A stretch of DNA of 38,649 bases from contig CAJMRE010000019.1 of the NCBI GenBank assembly GCA_905215755.1, positions 1-38,649 of the forward strand, given 5' to 3'. Positions 1 through 9,723 of this stretch are shown one piece after another (position 1 is the stretch's first letter; each line of letters begins with the position of its first letter). The notes beneath the pieces were generated by a model. The model saw only the letters and a list, made by a program, of their open reading frames with translations, did no database searches and had not been told where the DNA came from. This DNA is from an uncultured bacterium (GTDB lineage: Bacteria > Actinomycetota > Coriobacteriia > Coriobacteriales > Coriobacteriaceae). Made by a program: the position numbers and the translations under genes.

Positions 1-2213
<2,213 letters not shown>

Positions 2214-2223
2214 GTCTCTCACC

Positions 2224-2348
2224 GCAGGATCTGAGGGCTGACCTTCGCGGACGTCCTCGGACATGAAAGAACCCCCGCTGCGCACAACGTGCGGCGGGGG
2301 TTCTTTCGTCCTGCGGAGTGTCCGCGAAGGTCAGCCCTCAGATCCTGC
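2224..2348. repeat. Nested long inverted repeat downstream of nifJ
   Basis: Two perfect 28-bp arms, 2224-2251 and 2321-2348, face each other across 69 bases. The right arm begins TCCGCGAAGGTCAGCCCTCA. Inside sits a second, independent hairpin that looks like the nifJ terminator. Just beyond each arm the 10-mer ACGTCCTCGG recurs (2251-2260 and 2356-2365) in direct orientation. The outer arms are far longer than termination needs. The layout resembles the repeats at 17066-17208, 19842-19927 and 20780-20865, but the arm sequence is different. Confidence 0.85.
2265..2307 (+). terminator. Rho-independent terminator of nifJ
   Basis: A 14-bp stem (2265-2278 with 2294-2307) reads GAAAGAACCCCCGC on the left, with further pairing toward a GCGCACAACGTGC apex and a small bulge. 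The A-rich foot on one side and the T-rich foot on the other would allow termination in both directions. It is enclosed by the 28-bp outer repeat. Confidence 0.8.
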
Positions 2349-2868
2349 TACGACTACGTCCTCGGATTGTGTGGGCGGATGACGGACGTGGTTGGTCGGG
2401 TATTCCGTCCCCTTCGCTGTTTCGCGGCTTTGCCGCGAAACCTCGCGCCACTTTGGAGATAGATGGGGGACTTGGCTGTTGCCGCCTTTTCGGAGCTCTT
2501 CTTTATTCCTTTTGCTGGATGAAAAGCCCCTTGTTTTTGCAGGGGTGCATACTCGACTTATAAGTGCATAGAATCTCGTATAGCGCGAGTAAGATATTGC
2601 GCTGTCCGTTTTGTGTTTAGCAGAGATGTAGTTTGCATAATCCGACATAATCCTCGCTTCATTTAAATAAAGTCGCACGTAAATTACGTAGATATGTCTG
2701 AGCTGGAGTTCTGTACGCTGAGCGGACAAAAACGACCGTTCACCGTTCCGCTATTTTCAAAATGAATAAAATGAGCGATAAAGAGAATATAAACCTTAAT
2801 AAACTCGCGTATCGCACGGACGCGGGTTATTAATGGGTTGTAGGCCTTTTACAGAAAGGATTCCAGCA
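2349..2868. other. Gene-free region upstream of arcC
   Basis: About 520 bases hold no convincing gene. A perfect 10-bp hairpin with a 3-base loop lies at 2419-2441 (GTTTCGCGGC ttt GCCGCGAAAC) and has no T tract. From about 2540 the DNA turns markedly AT-rich compared with its surroundings, which suggests the arcC promoter and control region. The heptamer ACCGTTC is repeated back to back at 2735-2741 and 2742-2748. I could not assign a single clear -35/-10 pair. The open frames here (2318-2563 plus, 2331-2729 minus) run through the repeats and look accidental. Confidence 0.6.
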
Positions 2869-3831
2869 ATGTCTAAGCCTCTTGGCAAGCCCGATCGTAT
2901 TGTCGTCGCCCTTGGCGGCAACGCCCTCGGCAACAACCCCGTCGAGCAGATCGAGGCCGTGAGCAATACCGCCCACGCTCTCCTCGGTCTCATCGAGCAG
3001 GGCAATGAGATCATCATCACCCACGGCAACGGCCCGCAGGTCGGCATGATCCAGAACGCCTTCGCCGCTGCCCACGATGCCATCGGTACCCCCGAGATGC
3101 CGCTGCCCGAGTGCGGCGCCATGTCCCAGGGCTATATTGGTTATCACCTGCAGCAGGGCATCGGCCGCGAGATGCACAAGCGCTATAAGCGTTGGCACGC
3201 CGCCACCGTCGTCACCCAGATCGAGTGCGACCCGGATGATCCCGCGTTCAAGAACCCGACCAAGCCGATCGGCCCCTTCTACACCGAGGAGCAGGCCAAG
3301 GAGTTCATGGCCGAGGATCCCTCCAAGGTCTTCGTCGAGGATTCCGGCCGCGGCTGGCGTCGCGTCGTCGCTTCCCCCGATCCCAAGAAGATCGTCGAGG
3401 CTGACTCCATCCTCAACCTGCTCGACAACGAGTTCATCGTCATCGCCTGCGGTGGCGGCGGCATCCCCGTCGTCCGCGACTACGAGAACAAGGGCTGCTA
3501 CAAGGGCGTTCCCGCCGTCATCGACAAGGACCTGGGCGGCGAGCTGCTGGCCGAGGACTGCGACGCCGACGTTCTGTTCCTGCTGACCGCCGTTGAGCAT
3601 GTCGCCATCAACTTTGGCAAGCCCAACCAGGAGGAGCTCGAGGACCTCACCGCCGACGAGGCCGAGCGCCTGGCCGACGAGGGTCAGTTCGGCAAGGGTT
3701 CCATGGAGCCCAAGGTCCGCGCTGCCATCAAGTTCGCACGTTCCCGCAAGGGCCGCACCTGCATCATCGGCGCCCTGGACAAGGCCGCCGAGACCATGGC
3801 TGGCCTCTCCGGTACCCGCATTCACGAGTAG
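2869..3831 (+). CDS. arcC: Carbamate kinase
   Basis: Transfers phosphate between carbamoyl phosphate and ADP, yielding ATP, ammonia and CO2 in the last step of arginine (or other carbamoyl-compound) fermentation. The protein is 320 aa, the usual length for the family. The N-terminal RIVVALGGNALG and the ITHGNGPQVGMIQNA segment are the nucleotide- and carbamoyl-phosphate-binding signatures of amino-acid-kinase-fold carbamate kinases. The start at ATG 2869 is preferred over in-frame ATG 2833 because AGAAAGGA lies 8 bases upstream and the family N-terminus begins here. Arginine deiminase and ornithine carbamoyltransferase genes are not in the window. A strong terminator follows, so it is probably monocistronic. 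Codon use suggests high expression. Confidence 0.96.
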   Translation: MSKPLGKPDRIVVALGGNALGNNPVEQIEAVSNTAHALLGLIEQGNEIIITHGNGPQVGMIQNAFAAAHDAIGTPEMPLPECGAMSQGYIGYHLQQGIGREMHKRYKRWHAATVVTQIECDPDDPAFKNPTKPIGPFYTEEQAKEFMAEDPSKVFVEDSGRGWRRVVASPDPKKIVEADSILNLLDNEFIVIACGGGGIPVVRDYENKGCYKGVPAVIDKDLGGELLAEDCDADVLFLLTAVEHVAINFGKPNQEELEDLTADEAERLADEGQFGKGSMEPKVRAAIKFARSRKGRTCIIGALDKAAETMAGLSGTRIHE

Positions 3832-3896
3832 TCTCTACTCTGTTGCCTCTCTCGTGGGCGCCAGGCAAAGCGCCCGCAAACTAGCCTCTCTTCATG

Positions 3897-3929
3897 AGCC
3901 CCGCAGTCCGCTCCGGCTGCGGGGCTTTT
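3897..3929 (+). terminator. Terminator of arcC
   Basis: A perfect 10-bp stem, AGCCCCGCAG at 3897-3906 with CTGCGGGGCT at 3917-3926, has a 10-base loop and is followed by Ts. It sits 66 bases after the arcC stop. The other strand lacks a T run, so it serves arcC rather than the convergent gene. Confidence 0.85.
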
Positions 3930-3937
3930 GCTATTCA

Positions 3938-3954
3938 CCTAGTCATTGGGGACA
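3938..3954. repeat. Dispersed repeat fragment (TCATTGGGGACA type)
   Basis: The 17-mer CCTAGTCATTGGGGACA recurs exactly at 34363-34379. It lies between the arcC terminator and the stop codon of the minus-strand C39-like gene. Other GGGACAG fragments occur at 32217 and 38499. It may be part of a REP-like family. Confidence 0.6.
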
Positions 3955-3965
3955 TTCTTAAACGA

Positions 3966-4967
3966 CTAGTAGTAGGCCCACATGGCTTCGACTTCGTTGA
4001 GGACCTCTACGACGCCCCAGCGACGGGCGCTGCGGCTGGCCGAGTTGGGGTCGTAGACGCCAATCTGGTCGGCATCGTCGATGCCGTAGAGCACGATGTA
4101 GTGGCCTACGTTGGTAAACGTACCGGGGCGCACTGCGGCGATGACGGGCGCACCCGAGCGAAGTGCTTGAGTAATCGATTCGCGATCGTTATAGAGCTGT
4201 GTTCCGTTGAGCCCCAGCTGCCACGCACCGCCTGTCATAAACGACCACTCGGTGGCACCAGTGGGGGCGTAGTTGCCGGCTTCGGCCAGCGCGCATATAT
4301 CGACCGGCGTCTTATCGGTATGGCCGGTCTTAAAGATATAGACCATGGTGAGGCAGGTAGGACCGCAAGCGTTTTCGCGAATAGTGCCACCGGCATAGGG
4401 CAGCTCCGACCATGCGGGGTCAATTTGGTAGATGTGGGGCATGGTGCCGGCCTGCCATTGCGAGCGTGGGGTCGAGAACGCAAAGGAGTAACCGGGCGCG
4501 ACGGGAGCTTTAAGCAGCTTGTCCTCGGCAGTGGGCTCAAGACCGGCTGATCCGTGGGAGATACAGGATCCCAAAAACACAAAGACGAGGCAGGCGGCGA
4601 TGGAGCAAAGCGCAAGGCGTAGGCGGCGGGCCGGAAGCGCGTGGCTTGTGGTGTGCGACGCGGGGTGAGGGGAGGAATTGCCGCGATCGCGTTGAGGTCG
4701 CGAAAAGGAACGCTTGACGTAGTAGTCGGTCTTACGGCGATCGTAGCGGCGTGGCTGCGATGTGTCGGTCTGACGTTGGCGTGTGCTCGTACTCACGCGG
4801 TCTGACTGCTGCACGGTACGGCTTTGCTGCCGCGAAGAAGCCCCGGGCTGCTCTTGGGGGCGCTGCGGGTTGTCGTTGTCGGAGGTGCTTCTGGGCGTTG
4901 GCGTGGTGCGGCCGGCAAGGCGCACGCTTTGTGGCCGTTGGTCGCCGTCATTGTATCCGTATGCCAT
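3966..4967 (-). CDS. Membrane-anchored C39-like (papain-fold) cysteine peptidase domain protein
   Basis: The protein is 333 aa. Residues 1-115 form a polar, Gln/Arg/Pro/Ser-rich, probably disordered tail. A single hydrophobic segment at about 117-138 (LALCSIAACLVFVFLGSCIS) predicts a type II membrane protein with an extracellular C-terminus. The C-terminal domain has the C39_2 pattern: Cys201 in ENACGPTC, His289 in VGHYIVLYG and Asp306 in VYDPNS, a plausible Cys-His-Asp triad. Such domains cleave peptides or leader sequences; the substrate here is unknown. ATG 4967 is preferred over GTG 4976 because an AAGG-containing Shine-Dalgarno fits it. No ABC exporter or bacteriocin precursor lies nearby, so a peptide-secretion role is unsupported. 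It is transcribed away from the APC permease and toward arcC. Confidence 0.75.
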   Translation of the reverse strand: MAYGYNDGDQRPQSVRLAGRTTPTPRSTSDNDNPQRPQEQPGASSRQQSRTVQQSDRVSTSTRQRQTDTSQPRRYDRRKTDYYVKRSFSRPQRDRGNSSPHPASHTTSHALPARRLRLALCSIAACLVFVFLGSCISHGSAGLEPTAEDKLLKAPVAPGYSFAFSTPRSQWQAGTMPHIYQIDPAWSELPYAGGTIRENACGPTCLTMVYIFKTGHTDKTPVDICALAEAGNYAPTGATEWSFMTGGAWQLGLNGTQLYNDRESITQALRSGAPVIAAVRPGTFTNVGHYIVLYGIDDADQIGVYDPNSASRSARRWGVVEVLNEVEAMWAYY

Positions 4968-4976
4968 TCGAATCAC

Positions 4977-5321
4977 CTTGCCTCATGTGTAACTTGTCTA
5001 TCCTACATAAAAAGATGCACGACACATGGGTATGTGCGCCAAAAGCCTGACAAATGGTATGAACGTTGCCGCGCCGCGCGCCAAGCGTCACGGCAACAGG
5101 TCTTCAAAAGCAGACAAGATGAAAGCGTCCAAGACGAATGACGTCTCCCGCCGTTCGTCCCAAAAACGGTGCCGCTCGTTTTGCAGTTCTGCCTTCGGTC
5201 GAGCTGCGAGCGGCGCTGCTGCGCCAAGGCCGTATCTTAAAGCCATGGAATAAAAGCGCGCGGCAAAACGGACCGCGCAAGGGGTGACGCCAAGGGCGTC
5301 AAAAAGGAAAGGAGGGGAACA
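4977..5321. promoter_or_regulatory. Divergent intergenic region between the C39-like gene and the APC permease
   Basis: This 345-base region must hold promoters for both directions. CCGTTCGTC at 5151-5159 and CCGCTCGTT at 5172-5180 match in 7 of 9 positions and start 21 bp apart, which is the geometry and rough sequence of LytTR-type response-regulator sites. A small inverted repeat (TGACGCC aag GGCGTCA) lies at about 5285-5301, followed by the good ribosome site AAAGGAGGGG before the permease. A 75-codon open frame (5026-5253) lacks a ribosome site and is not called. Confidence 0.4.
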
Positions 5322-6773
5322 ATGGCGGACAAGAACGCAGAAGTTGCAGTCGAGGATAACGGCGGCATGAAGAAAACGCTCTCGCTCTGGAACTTCTTCA
5401 CCATCGGCTTTGGTGCCATTATCGGTACCGGTTGGGTTCTGCAGGTCGGCGACTGGATGGTCGTGGGCGGCGGTCCCGTTCCCGCTATGATCGCATTCCT
5501 CTTGGGTGCAATCTTCCTCGTGCCCGTCGGAGCTGTTTTCGGTGAGCTCACGGCTGCTATCCCCATCTCGGGCGGCATCGTCGAGTATGTCGATCGTAGC
5601 TTTGGCCGTACACTGAGCTACATCACCGGATGGCTTTTGGCCCTGGGCAACGGCATCCTGTGCCCGTGGGAGGCCATCGCCATTTCGACCCTCGTGTCCG
5701 AGATGTTCGGCAGCCTACCCGGTCTTGAGTGGCTGCGCGCCGTCAAGCTCTACACCATCCTGGGGGCCGACGTCTACCTGTTCCCGACGCTGATCGCGCT
5801 CGGCTTTGCAGTCTACGTCATCTTCCTCAACTTCCGCGGCGCCAGCTCGGCCGCCAAGCTCCAGGCCTTCCTGACCAAGGCCCTGCTCTGCGGCATGCTG
5901 CTCGCCATGGGCGTCTCGCTGTTCACCGGCTCGCCGGACAACGCCATGCCCGTGTTCTCCCAGGTCACCGGCGCTGGCGGCGGCAAGGCCGCTACCGAGA
6001 GCACCAGCCTGTTTGCCGGCATCGTGTCGGTCCTGGTTCTGACCCCGTTCTTCTACGCCGGCTTCGACACCATTCCTCAGCAGGCTGAGGAAGCAGCCGA
6101 GGGCCTCAACTGGAACAAGTTCGGCAAGATCATCTCCCTGGCCCTGCTGGCCGCCGGCGGTTTCTACATGGTCTGCATCTACTCGTTCGGTACCATTCTC
6201 GACTGGCATGAGTTTGTTAAGAGCCCGGTTCCCGCGCTTGCCTGTCTCAAGGGCATCAACATGCTCCTGTACCTGGCCATGCTCGTCATCGCCACGCTTG
6301 GACCCATGGGCCCGATGAACTCCTTCTACGGCGCCACGAGCCGCATCATGCTCGCCATGGGCCGCAAGGGCCAGCTGCCCGAGCAGTTCGCCGAGGTCGA
6401 CCCCAAGTCCGGCGCTCCCAAGCTCGCCTGCGTCGTTCTGGGCGTCATCACCGTCGTCGGTCCGTTCCTGGGCAAGAACATGCTCATCCCTCTGACCAAC
6501 GTGTCGGCTCTCGCCTTCATCTTCTCCTGCGGCATGGTCGCCCTCGCTTGCCTGCGTATGCGCTTCACCGAGCCCGACCTGCCTCGTCCCTACGAGGTGC
6601 CCGGCGGCAAGTTTGGCATCTGCCTCGCTATCGCTGCCTGCGCCATCATCATCGGCCTGCTCGTGATTCCGTTCTCTCCCGCCTCCCTCAACATGGTGGA
6701 GTGGAGCATCGTGATCGGCTGGTTGGCTATTGGCCTGGCCCTCATGGCTTTCACCAATTCCCGCAAAAAGTAA
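5322..6773 (+). CDS. APC-family amino acid permease
   Basis: Integral membrane transporter of the amino acid-polyamine-organocation superfamily, 483 aa with about 12 hydrophobic segments after a charged N-terminus. The first segment carries the family signature GFGAIIGTGWVLQVGDW, whose unwound Gly-rich helix binds the substrate alpha-amino and carboxyl groups. Next comes GELTAAIPISGGIVEYVDRSFG, the conserved loop after helix 2. The start is fixed by AAAGGAGGGGAAC just upstream. The amidohydrolase gene follows 131 bases later in the same direction, so a shared role in taking up and hydrolysing an amino acid derivative or peptide is reasonable but is inference. The specific substrate cannot be read from the sequence. 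Confidence 0.9.
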   Translation: MADKNAEVAVEDNGGMKKTLSLWNFFTIGFGAIIGTGWVLQVGDWMVVGGGPVPAMIAFLLGAIFLVPVGAVFGELTAAIPISGGIVEYVDRSFGRTLSYITGWLLALGNGILCPWEAIAISTLVSEMFGSLPGLEWLRAVKLYTILGADVYLFPTLIALGFAVYVIFLNFRGASSAAKLQAFLTKALLCGMLLAMGVSLFTGSPDNAMPVFSQVTGAGGGKAATESTSLFAGIVSVLVLTPFFYAGFDTIPQQAEEAAEGLNWNKFGKIISLALLAAGGFYMVCIYSFGTILDWHEFVKSPVPALACLKGINMLLYLAMLVIATLGPMGPMNSFYGATSRIMLAMGRKGQLPEQFAEVDPKSGAPKLACVVLGVITVVGPFLGKNMLIPLTNVSALAFIFSCGMVALACLRMRFTEPDLPRPYEVPGGKFGICLAIAACAIIIGLLVIPFSPASLNMVEWSIVIGWLAIGLALMAFTNSRKK

Positions 6774-6779
6774 CGCCTA

Positions 6780-6831
6780 GCCGGGGCGGATCAGGTGCGC
6801 GGGACCCTCTCTTCCGCGCACCGAACCCGGC
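6780..6831. other. Nested GC-rich hairpin between permease and amidohydrolase
   Basis: GGTGCGCGG (6794-6802) pairs with CCGCGCACC (6814-6822), and GCCGGG (6780-6785) with CCCGGC (6826-6831) as an outer stem. There is no T tract, so it is more likely an RNA-processing or partial attenuation structure than a full terminator. Confidence 0.5.
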
Positions 6832-6904
6832 GCCACTTGGGTAGCTTTGTGAGGCCTTAACCCAACACGGCCTCGCCCACTATATGGATCCATAAGGAGG
6901 AACC

Positions 6905-8182
6905 ATGTCCACTAAGTATGCAATCGTTGGCGGTAAGCTCATCGACGGTACCGGTGCCGAGCCGGTCGAGAACTCCCTCGTTCTCGTCGACGACAACGGC
7001 AAGATCGAGTACGCCGGCGCTATGCAGGACCTTCCCGAGGGCGTTGAGGTCATCGACGCCGCCGGCAAGACCGTCCTTCCCGGCCTGATCGACACCCACC
7101 TGCACTTCTCGGGCAACCTGACCGACGATGACACCGATTGGGTCATGCAGCCGCTCCTCGAGAAGCAGGCCGTCGCCGTCAAGCAGGCCTACGACTGCCT
7201 CACCCACGGCCTCACCACCGTCTGCGAGATCGGCCGCTTTGGTATCCAGATCCGTGACTGCATCGACAAGGGTGTCTTTAAGGGTCCGCGCGTTCTGGCC
7301 ACCGGCCTCGGCTTCTGCCGCGTTGCCGGCCACGGTGACTCCCACCACTGCACCCAGGAGCTCAACAAGGAATCCCATCCCTGGGGCGACCAGGTCGACG
7401 GTCCTTGGGATCTGCGCAAGGCCGTCCGTCGTCGCCTGCGCGAGAACCCCGATGCCATCAAGATCTGGGCTACCGGTGGCGGCATCTGGCGCTGGGACTC
7501 CGGTCGCGACCAGCACTACTGCTCCGAGGAGATCCAGGCCGTGGTCGAAGAGGCAAAGATGGTCGGCATCCCCGTGTGGAGCCACTGCTACAACAACCAC
7601 GCCGCTGCCTACGATTCCGTTCGCTTTGGCTGCGAGCAGCTGATTCACGGTTTTGATATCGATGAGCGCACCATGGACCTCATGGCCGAGCAGGGCACCT
7701 TCTTCACCCCGACGATCGCCTTCCTGCCCACCTGGTACGCCACCTATCCGCCCGTCTACGTCCCCGAGCTGCACGACAAGTACGAGGGTACCCTGGTCGA
7801 GAAGGAGCTGCAGCGCAACTACGACTGCCTGCGCGAGGCCAAGAAGCGCGGCGTCGTCATGACGATCGGCTCCGACTCCTTCTCCTTCGTCACCCCGTAC
7901 GGCACCTGCTCCATCGAGGAGATGTACGAGTTCGTCGACAAGATCGGCTTCACCCCGGTCGAGACCATCACCTGCGCCACCCTCAACGGTGCCAAGATGT
8001 GCCACATCGAGGACGAGACCGGTTCCATCGAGGCCGGCAAGTGCGCCGACCTGCTGGTCGTCAACGGTGACGTCGCCGCCGACATCCACGTGCTCAACAC
8101 CGACAACATGGACGTCATCATGAAGGATGGCTGGATCGTCGAGGCTGGCACCTTTGGCGAGGCCAACAAATACAGCGCCTAA
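6905..8182 (+). CDS. Metal-dependent amidohydrolase (imidazolonepropionase/peptidase-like subfamily)
   Basis: A 425-aa cytoplasmic hydrolase of the amidohydrolase superfamily. The beta-barrel metal ligands are all recognisable: His65 and His67 in DTHLHF, Lys186 (likely carbamylated) in AIKIWATGGG, His227 in WSHCYNN, His248 in LIHGF and Asp324 in IGSDS. This pattern fits a binuclear centre. The N- and C-terminal segments (LIDGTG..., GSIEAGKCADLLVV) form the small composite beta domain. Subfamily members include Xaa-Pro and Xaa-Arg/Lys dipeptidases and imidazolonepropionase-like enzymes; I cannot choose among them. TAAGGAGGAACC gives an excellent ribosome site. The gene follows the APC permease and ends at its own terminator, so permease plus hydrolase may form a two-gene uptake and cleavage unit. 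Confidence 0.88.
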   Translation: MSTKYAIVGGKLIDGTGAEPVENSLVLVDDNGKIEYAGAMQDLPEGVEVIDAAGKTVLPGLIDTHLHFSGNLTDDDTDWVMQPLLEKQAVAVKQAYDCLTHGLTTVCEIGRFGIQIRDCIDKGVFKGPRVLATGLGFCRVAGHGDSHHCTQELNKESHPWGDQVDGPWDLRKAVRRRLRENPDAIKIWATGGGIWRWDSGRDQHYCSEEIQAVVEEAKMVGIPVWSHCYNNHAAAYDSVRFGCEQLIHGFDIDERTMDLMAEQGTFFTPTIAFLPTWYATYPPVYVPELHDKYEGTLVEKELQRNYDCLREAKKRGVVMTIGSDSFSFVTPYGTCSIEEMYEFVDKIGFTPVETITCATLNGAKMCHIEDETGSIEAGKCADLLVVNGDVAADIHVLNTDNMDVIMKDGWIVEAGTFGEANKYSA

Positions 8183-8240
8183 GATACCGTTTGTCGATGG
8201 CTGGATGTAAAACACAGTTTTTGATTGCATAATGCAATGG

Positions 8241-8266
8241 AGAGGGTCGCTTGCGGCCCTCTTTAT
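8241..8266 (+). terminator. Terminator of the amidohydrolase gene
   Basis: AGAGGGTCGC (8241-8250) pairs with GCGGCCCTCT (8253-8262) with one G-T pair, followed by TTATT. It lies inside the longest possible frame of the next gene, which argues that the kinase starts downstream of it. Just before it is the palindrome ATTGCAT a ATGCAAT (8224-8238), a possible operator. Confidence 0.7.
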
Positions 8267-8293
8267 TGCTATGGGTGCGATAGAAAAAAGGGG

Positions 8294-9685
8294 ATGACGG
8301 TGGATTTAAACAGACTGATTCTGGGCAAGAGCTACAACTCTACCAAGGTCTTTCGCACGGCCCAGCATGTGGTCCAGGCCATCCTGCTCGGTATTGTCGT
8401 TCCGGCGCTTATCTTGCTGCTTATCTGGGATTTAACCGATAATCCCAATCCCGTTCCGGGCGTTGTCGTTATTGCCGGCATGGTCATGCTGTGCTTCTTT
8501 TTCTCGTATGTCTTTGTGGTCCCCGACGACCTCACATCGAGCGCAACCGACCGTACGCTCGCCATCGCATCAAAAATATTCGCCTATACATCGCGTGGCC
8601 TTACGCCCGAAGCGGCCCTGGGCGCCTCTAAAATCATCCTGTCCGAGACCATCGCCTCTGCCATCTGCTTTACCGATGGCAAACAGGTGTTGGCAAGCTG
8701 GGGCGAGGACTCGGCAAAGTGCCCTGCCGGCACCCCGGTCGTGCTCAAGACCACGCTCAGTGTGATTGAGACGGGCGAGCAGAGCGTGTTTTCTCGTGAC
8801 ACCTCCAATGAGACGGGCGGTTATTTTCCCCGCCTGCGCGCCGGTATTGTCGCACCGCTTACCGTGCGCGGGCATTGCGTGGGTACGCTCGAGCTGTACT
8901 ATCCCCGCCTGAGCAGCATTGATATGCGCCAGACGGCCCTTGCCTCGGGTTTTGCCGATCTAATTTCCACGCAGCTCGCCAGCTTTGAGCTCGAGCGCCA
9001 GGACGAGCTCACAGCCCGCGTTGAGCTTCGCGCCCTGCAGTCGCAGGTCGACCCGCATTTTCTATTCAATACCATTAGCACGATCGTGTCGCTCGTTCGA
9101 ACCGAGCCCGACAAGGCGCGATCGCTGCTGATCGACTTTTCCAACTACTATCGTCAGACGCTTTCTGACTCCGATACGCTCACCACGCTCGAGCACGAGG
9201 TGGAACAGGGCACTCGTTATATCAATCTTATGCAGGCCCGGTATGGCGACGGCCGTCTGCGCGTCTCGGTCGACATCGACTTTGAGGTGCGCGACAGCCT
9301 GGTGCCGCCGTTTATCTTGCAGCCGCTGCTCGAAAACTGCATCAAGCATGCGCAGCGCGAGATCGAGCCGCTTTCTATTCGTGTTAGGGCTTTTGAGACC
9401 GATGACGGCTTGGAGATTATCGTCGAAGATGACGGCATCGGGATGAGTGAAGAAGTCTGCGCGCATCTGTTTGAGCAGCATCGCCGAGAGGAGCCCGAGA
9501 GCATTACCGCCGACGGCTCCGTCAAGCGAGGTTGCGGCCTGGCGCTCTTCAACGTGCTTCAGCGCATCCATTTCTTTTACGGAGAAGATTCTGGCATGCG
9601 CGTGAAGTCCCAGGAGGGCGTGGGAACGCAGGTCATCGTTGAGTTGAACGGCGAGCCGCATGAGCCGGCGCCGCTAACGGTGTAG
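8294..9685 (+). CDS. LytS-type sensor histidine kinase (pair 1)
   Basis: Membrane sensor kinase of about 463 aa. Two hydrophobic helices (about residues 23-45 and 53-74) are followed by a GAF-like sensory region, which ends in a helix (TALASGFADLISTQLASFELE) leading into the His_kinase domain. The phosphoacceptor is His255 in SQVDPHFLFNTISTIVS, the N box is LLENCIKHA (Asn348), and the G box is EDDGIGMS. The 5TM module of classical LytS is absent. An in-frame ATG at 8225 is rejected because the upstream terminator lies between it and the domain start. ATG 8294 is listed, but GTG 8300 has a better-spaced AAGGGG and may be the real start. It is followed after 38 bases by its response regulator. 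The signal is unknown. It is paralogous to the kinase at 14212. Confidence 0.9.
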   Translation: MTVDLNRLILGKSYNSTKVFRTAQHVVQAILLGIVVPALILLLIWDLTDNPNPVPGVVVIAGMVMLCFFFSYVFVVPDDLTSSATDRTLAIASKIFAYTSRGLTPEAALGASKIILSETIASAICFTDGKQVLASWGEDSAKCPAGTPVVLKTTLSVIETGEQSVFSRDTSNETGGYFPRLRAGIVAPLTVRGHCVGTLELYYPRLSSIDMRQTALASGFADLISTQLASFELERQDELTARVELRALQSQVDPHFLFNTISTIVSLVRTEPDKARSLLIDFSNYYRQTLSDSDTLTTLEHEVEQGTRYINLMQARYGDGRLRVSVDIDFEVRDSLVPPFILQPLLENCIKHAQREIEPLSIRVRAFETDDGLEIIVEDDGIGMSEEVCAHLFEQHRREEPESITADGSVKRGCGLALFNVLQRIHFFYGEDSGMRVKSQEGVGTQVIVELNGEPHEPAPLTV

Positions 9686-9723
9686 CACGCGGTTGGATTG
9701 AGAGAAAAAGAGGGGAAGCGCAT

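Noticed and set aside
2331..2729. 132-codon minus-strand open frame between nifJ and arcC
   Set aside because: It runs through hairpins and one arm of the long inverted repeat, has no ribosome site and no recognisable protein.
5026..5253. 75-codon basic, Ser-rich open frame upstream of the APC permease
   Set aside because: No ribosome site before either ATG, low-complexity composition, and it overlaps probable control sequences.
8225..8293. N-terminal extension of the first LytS-type kinase
   Set aside because: The interval contains the amidohydrolase terminator; initiation at 8294 or 8300 fits better.
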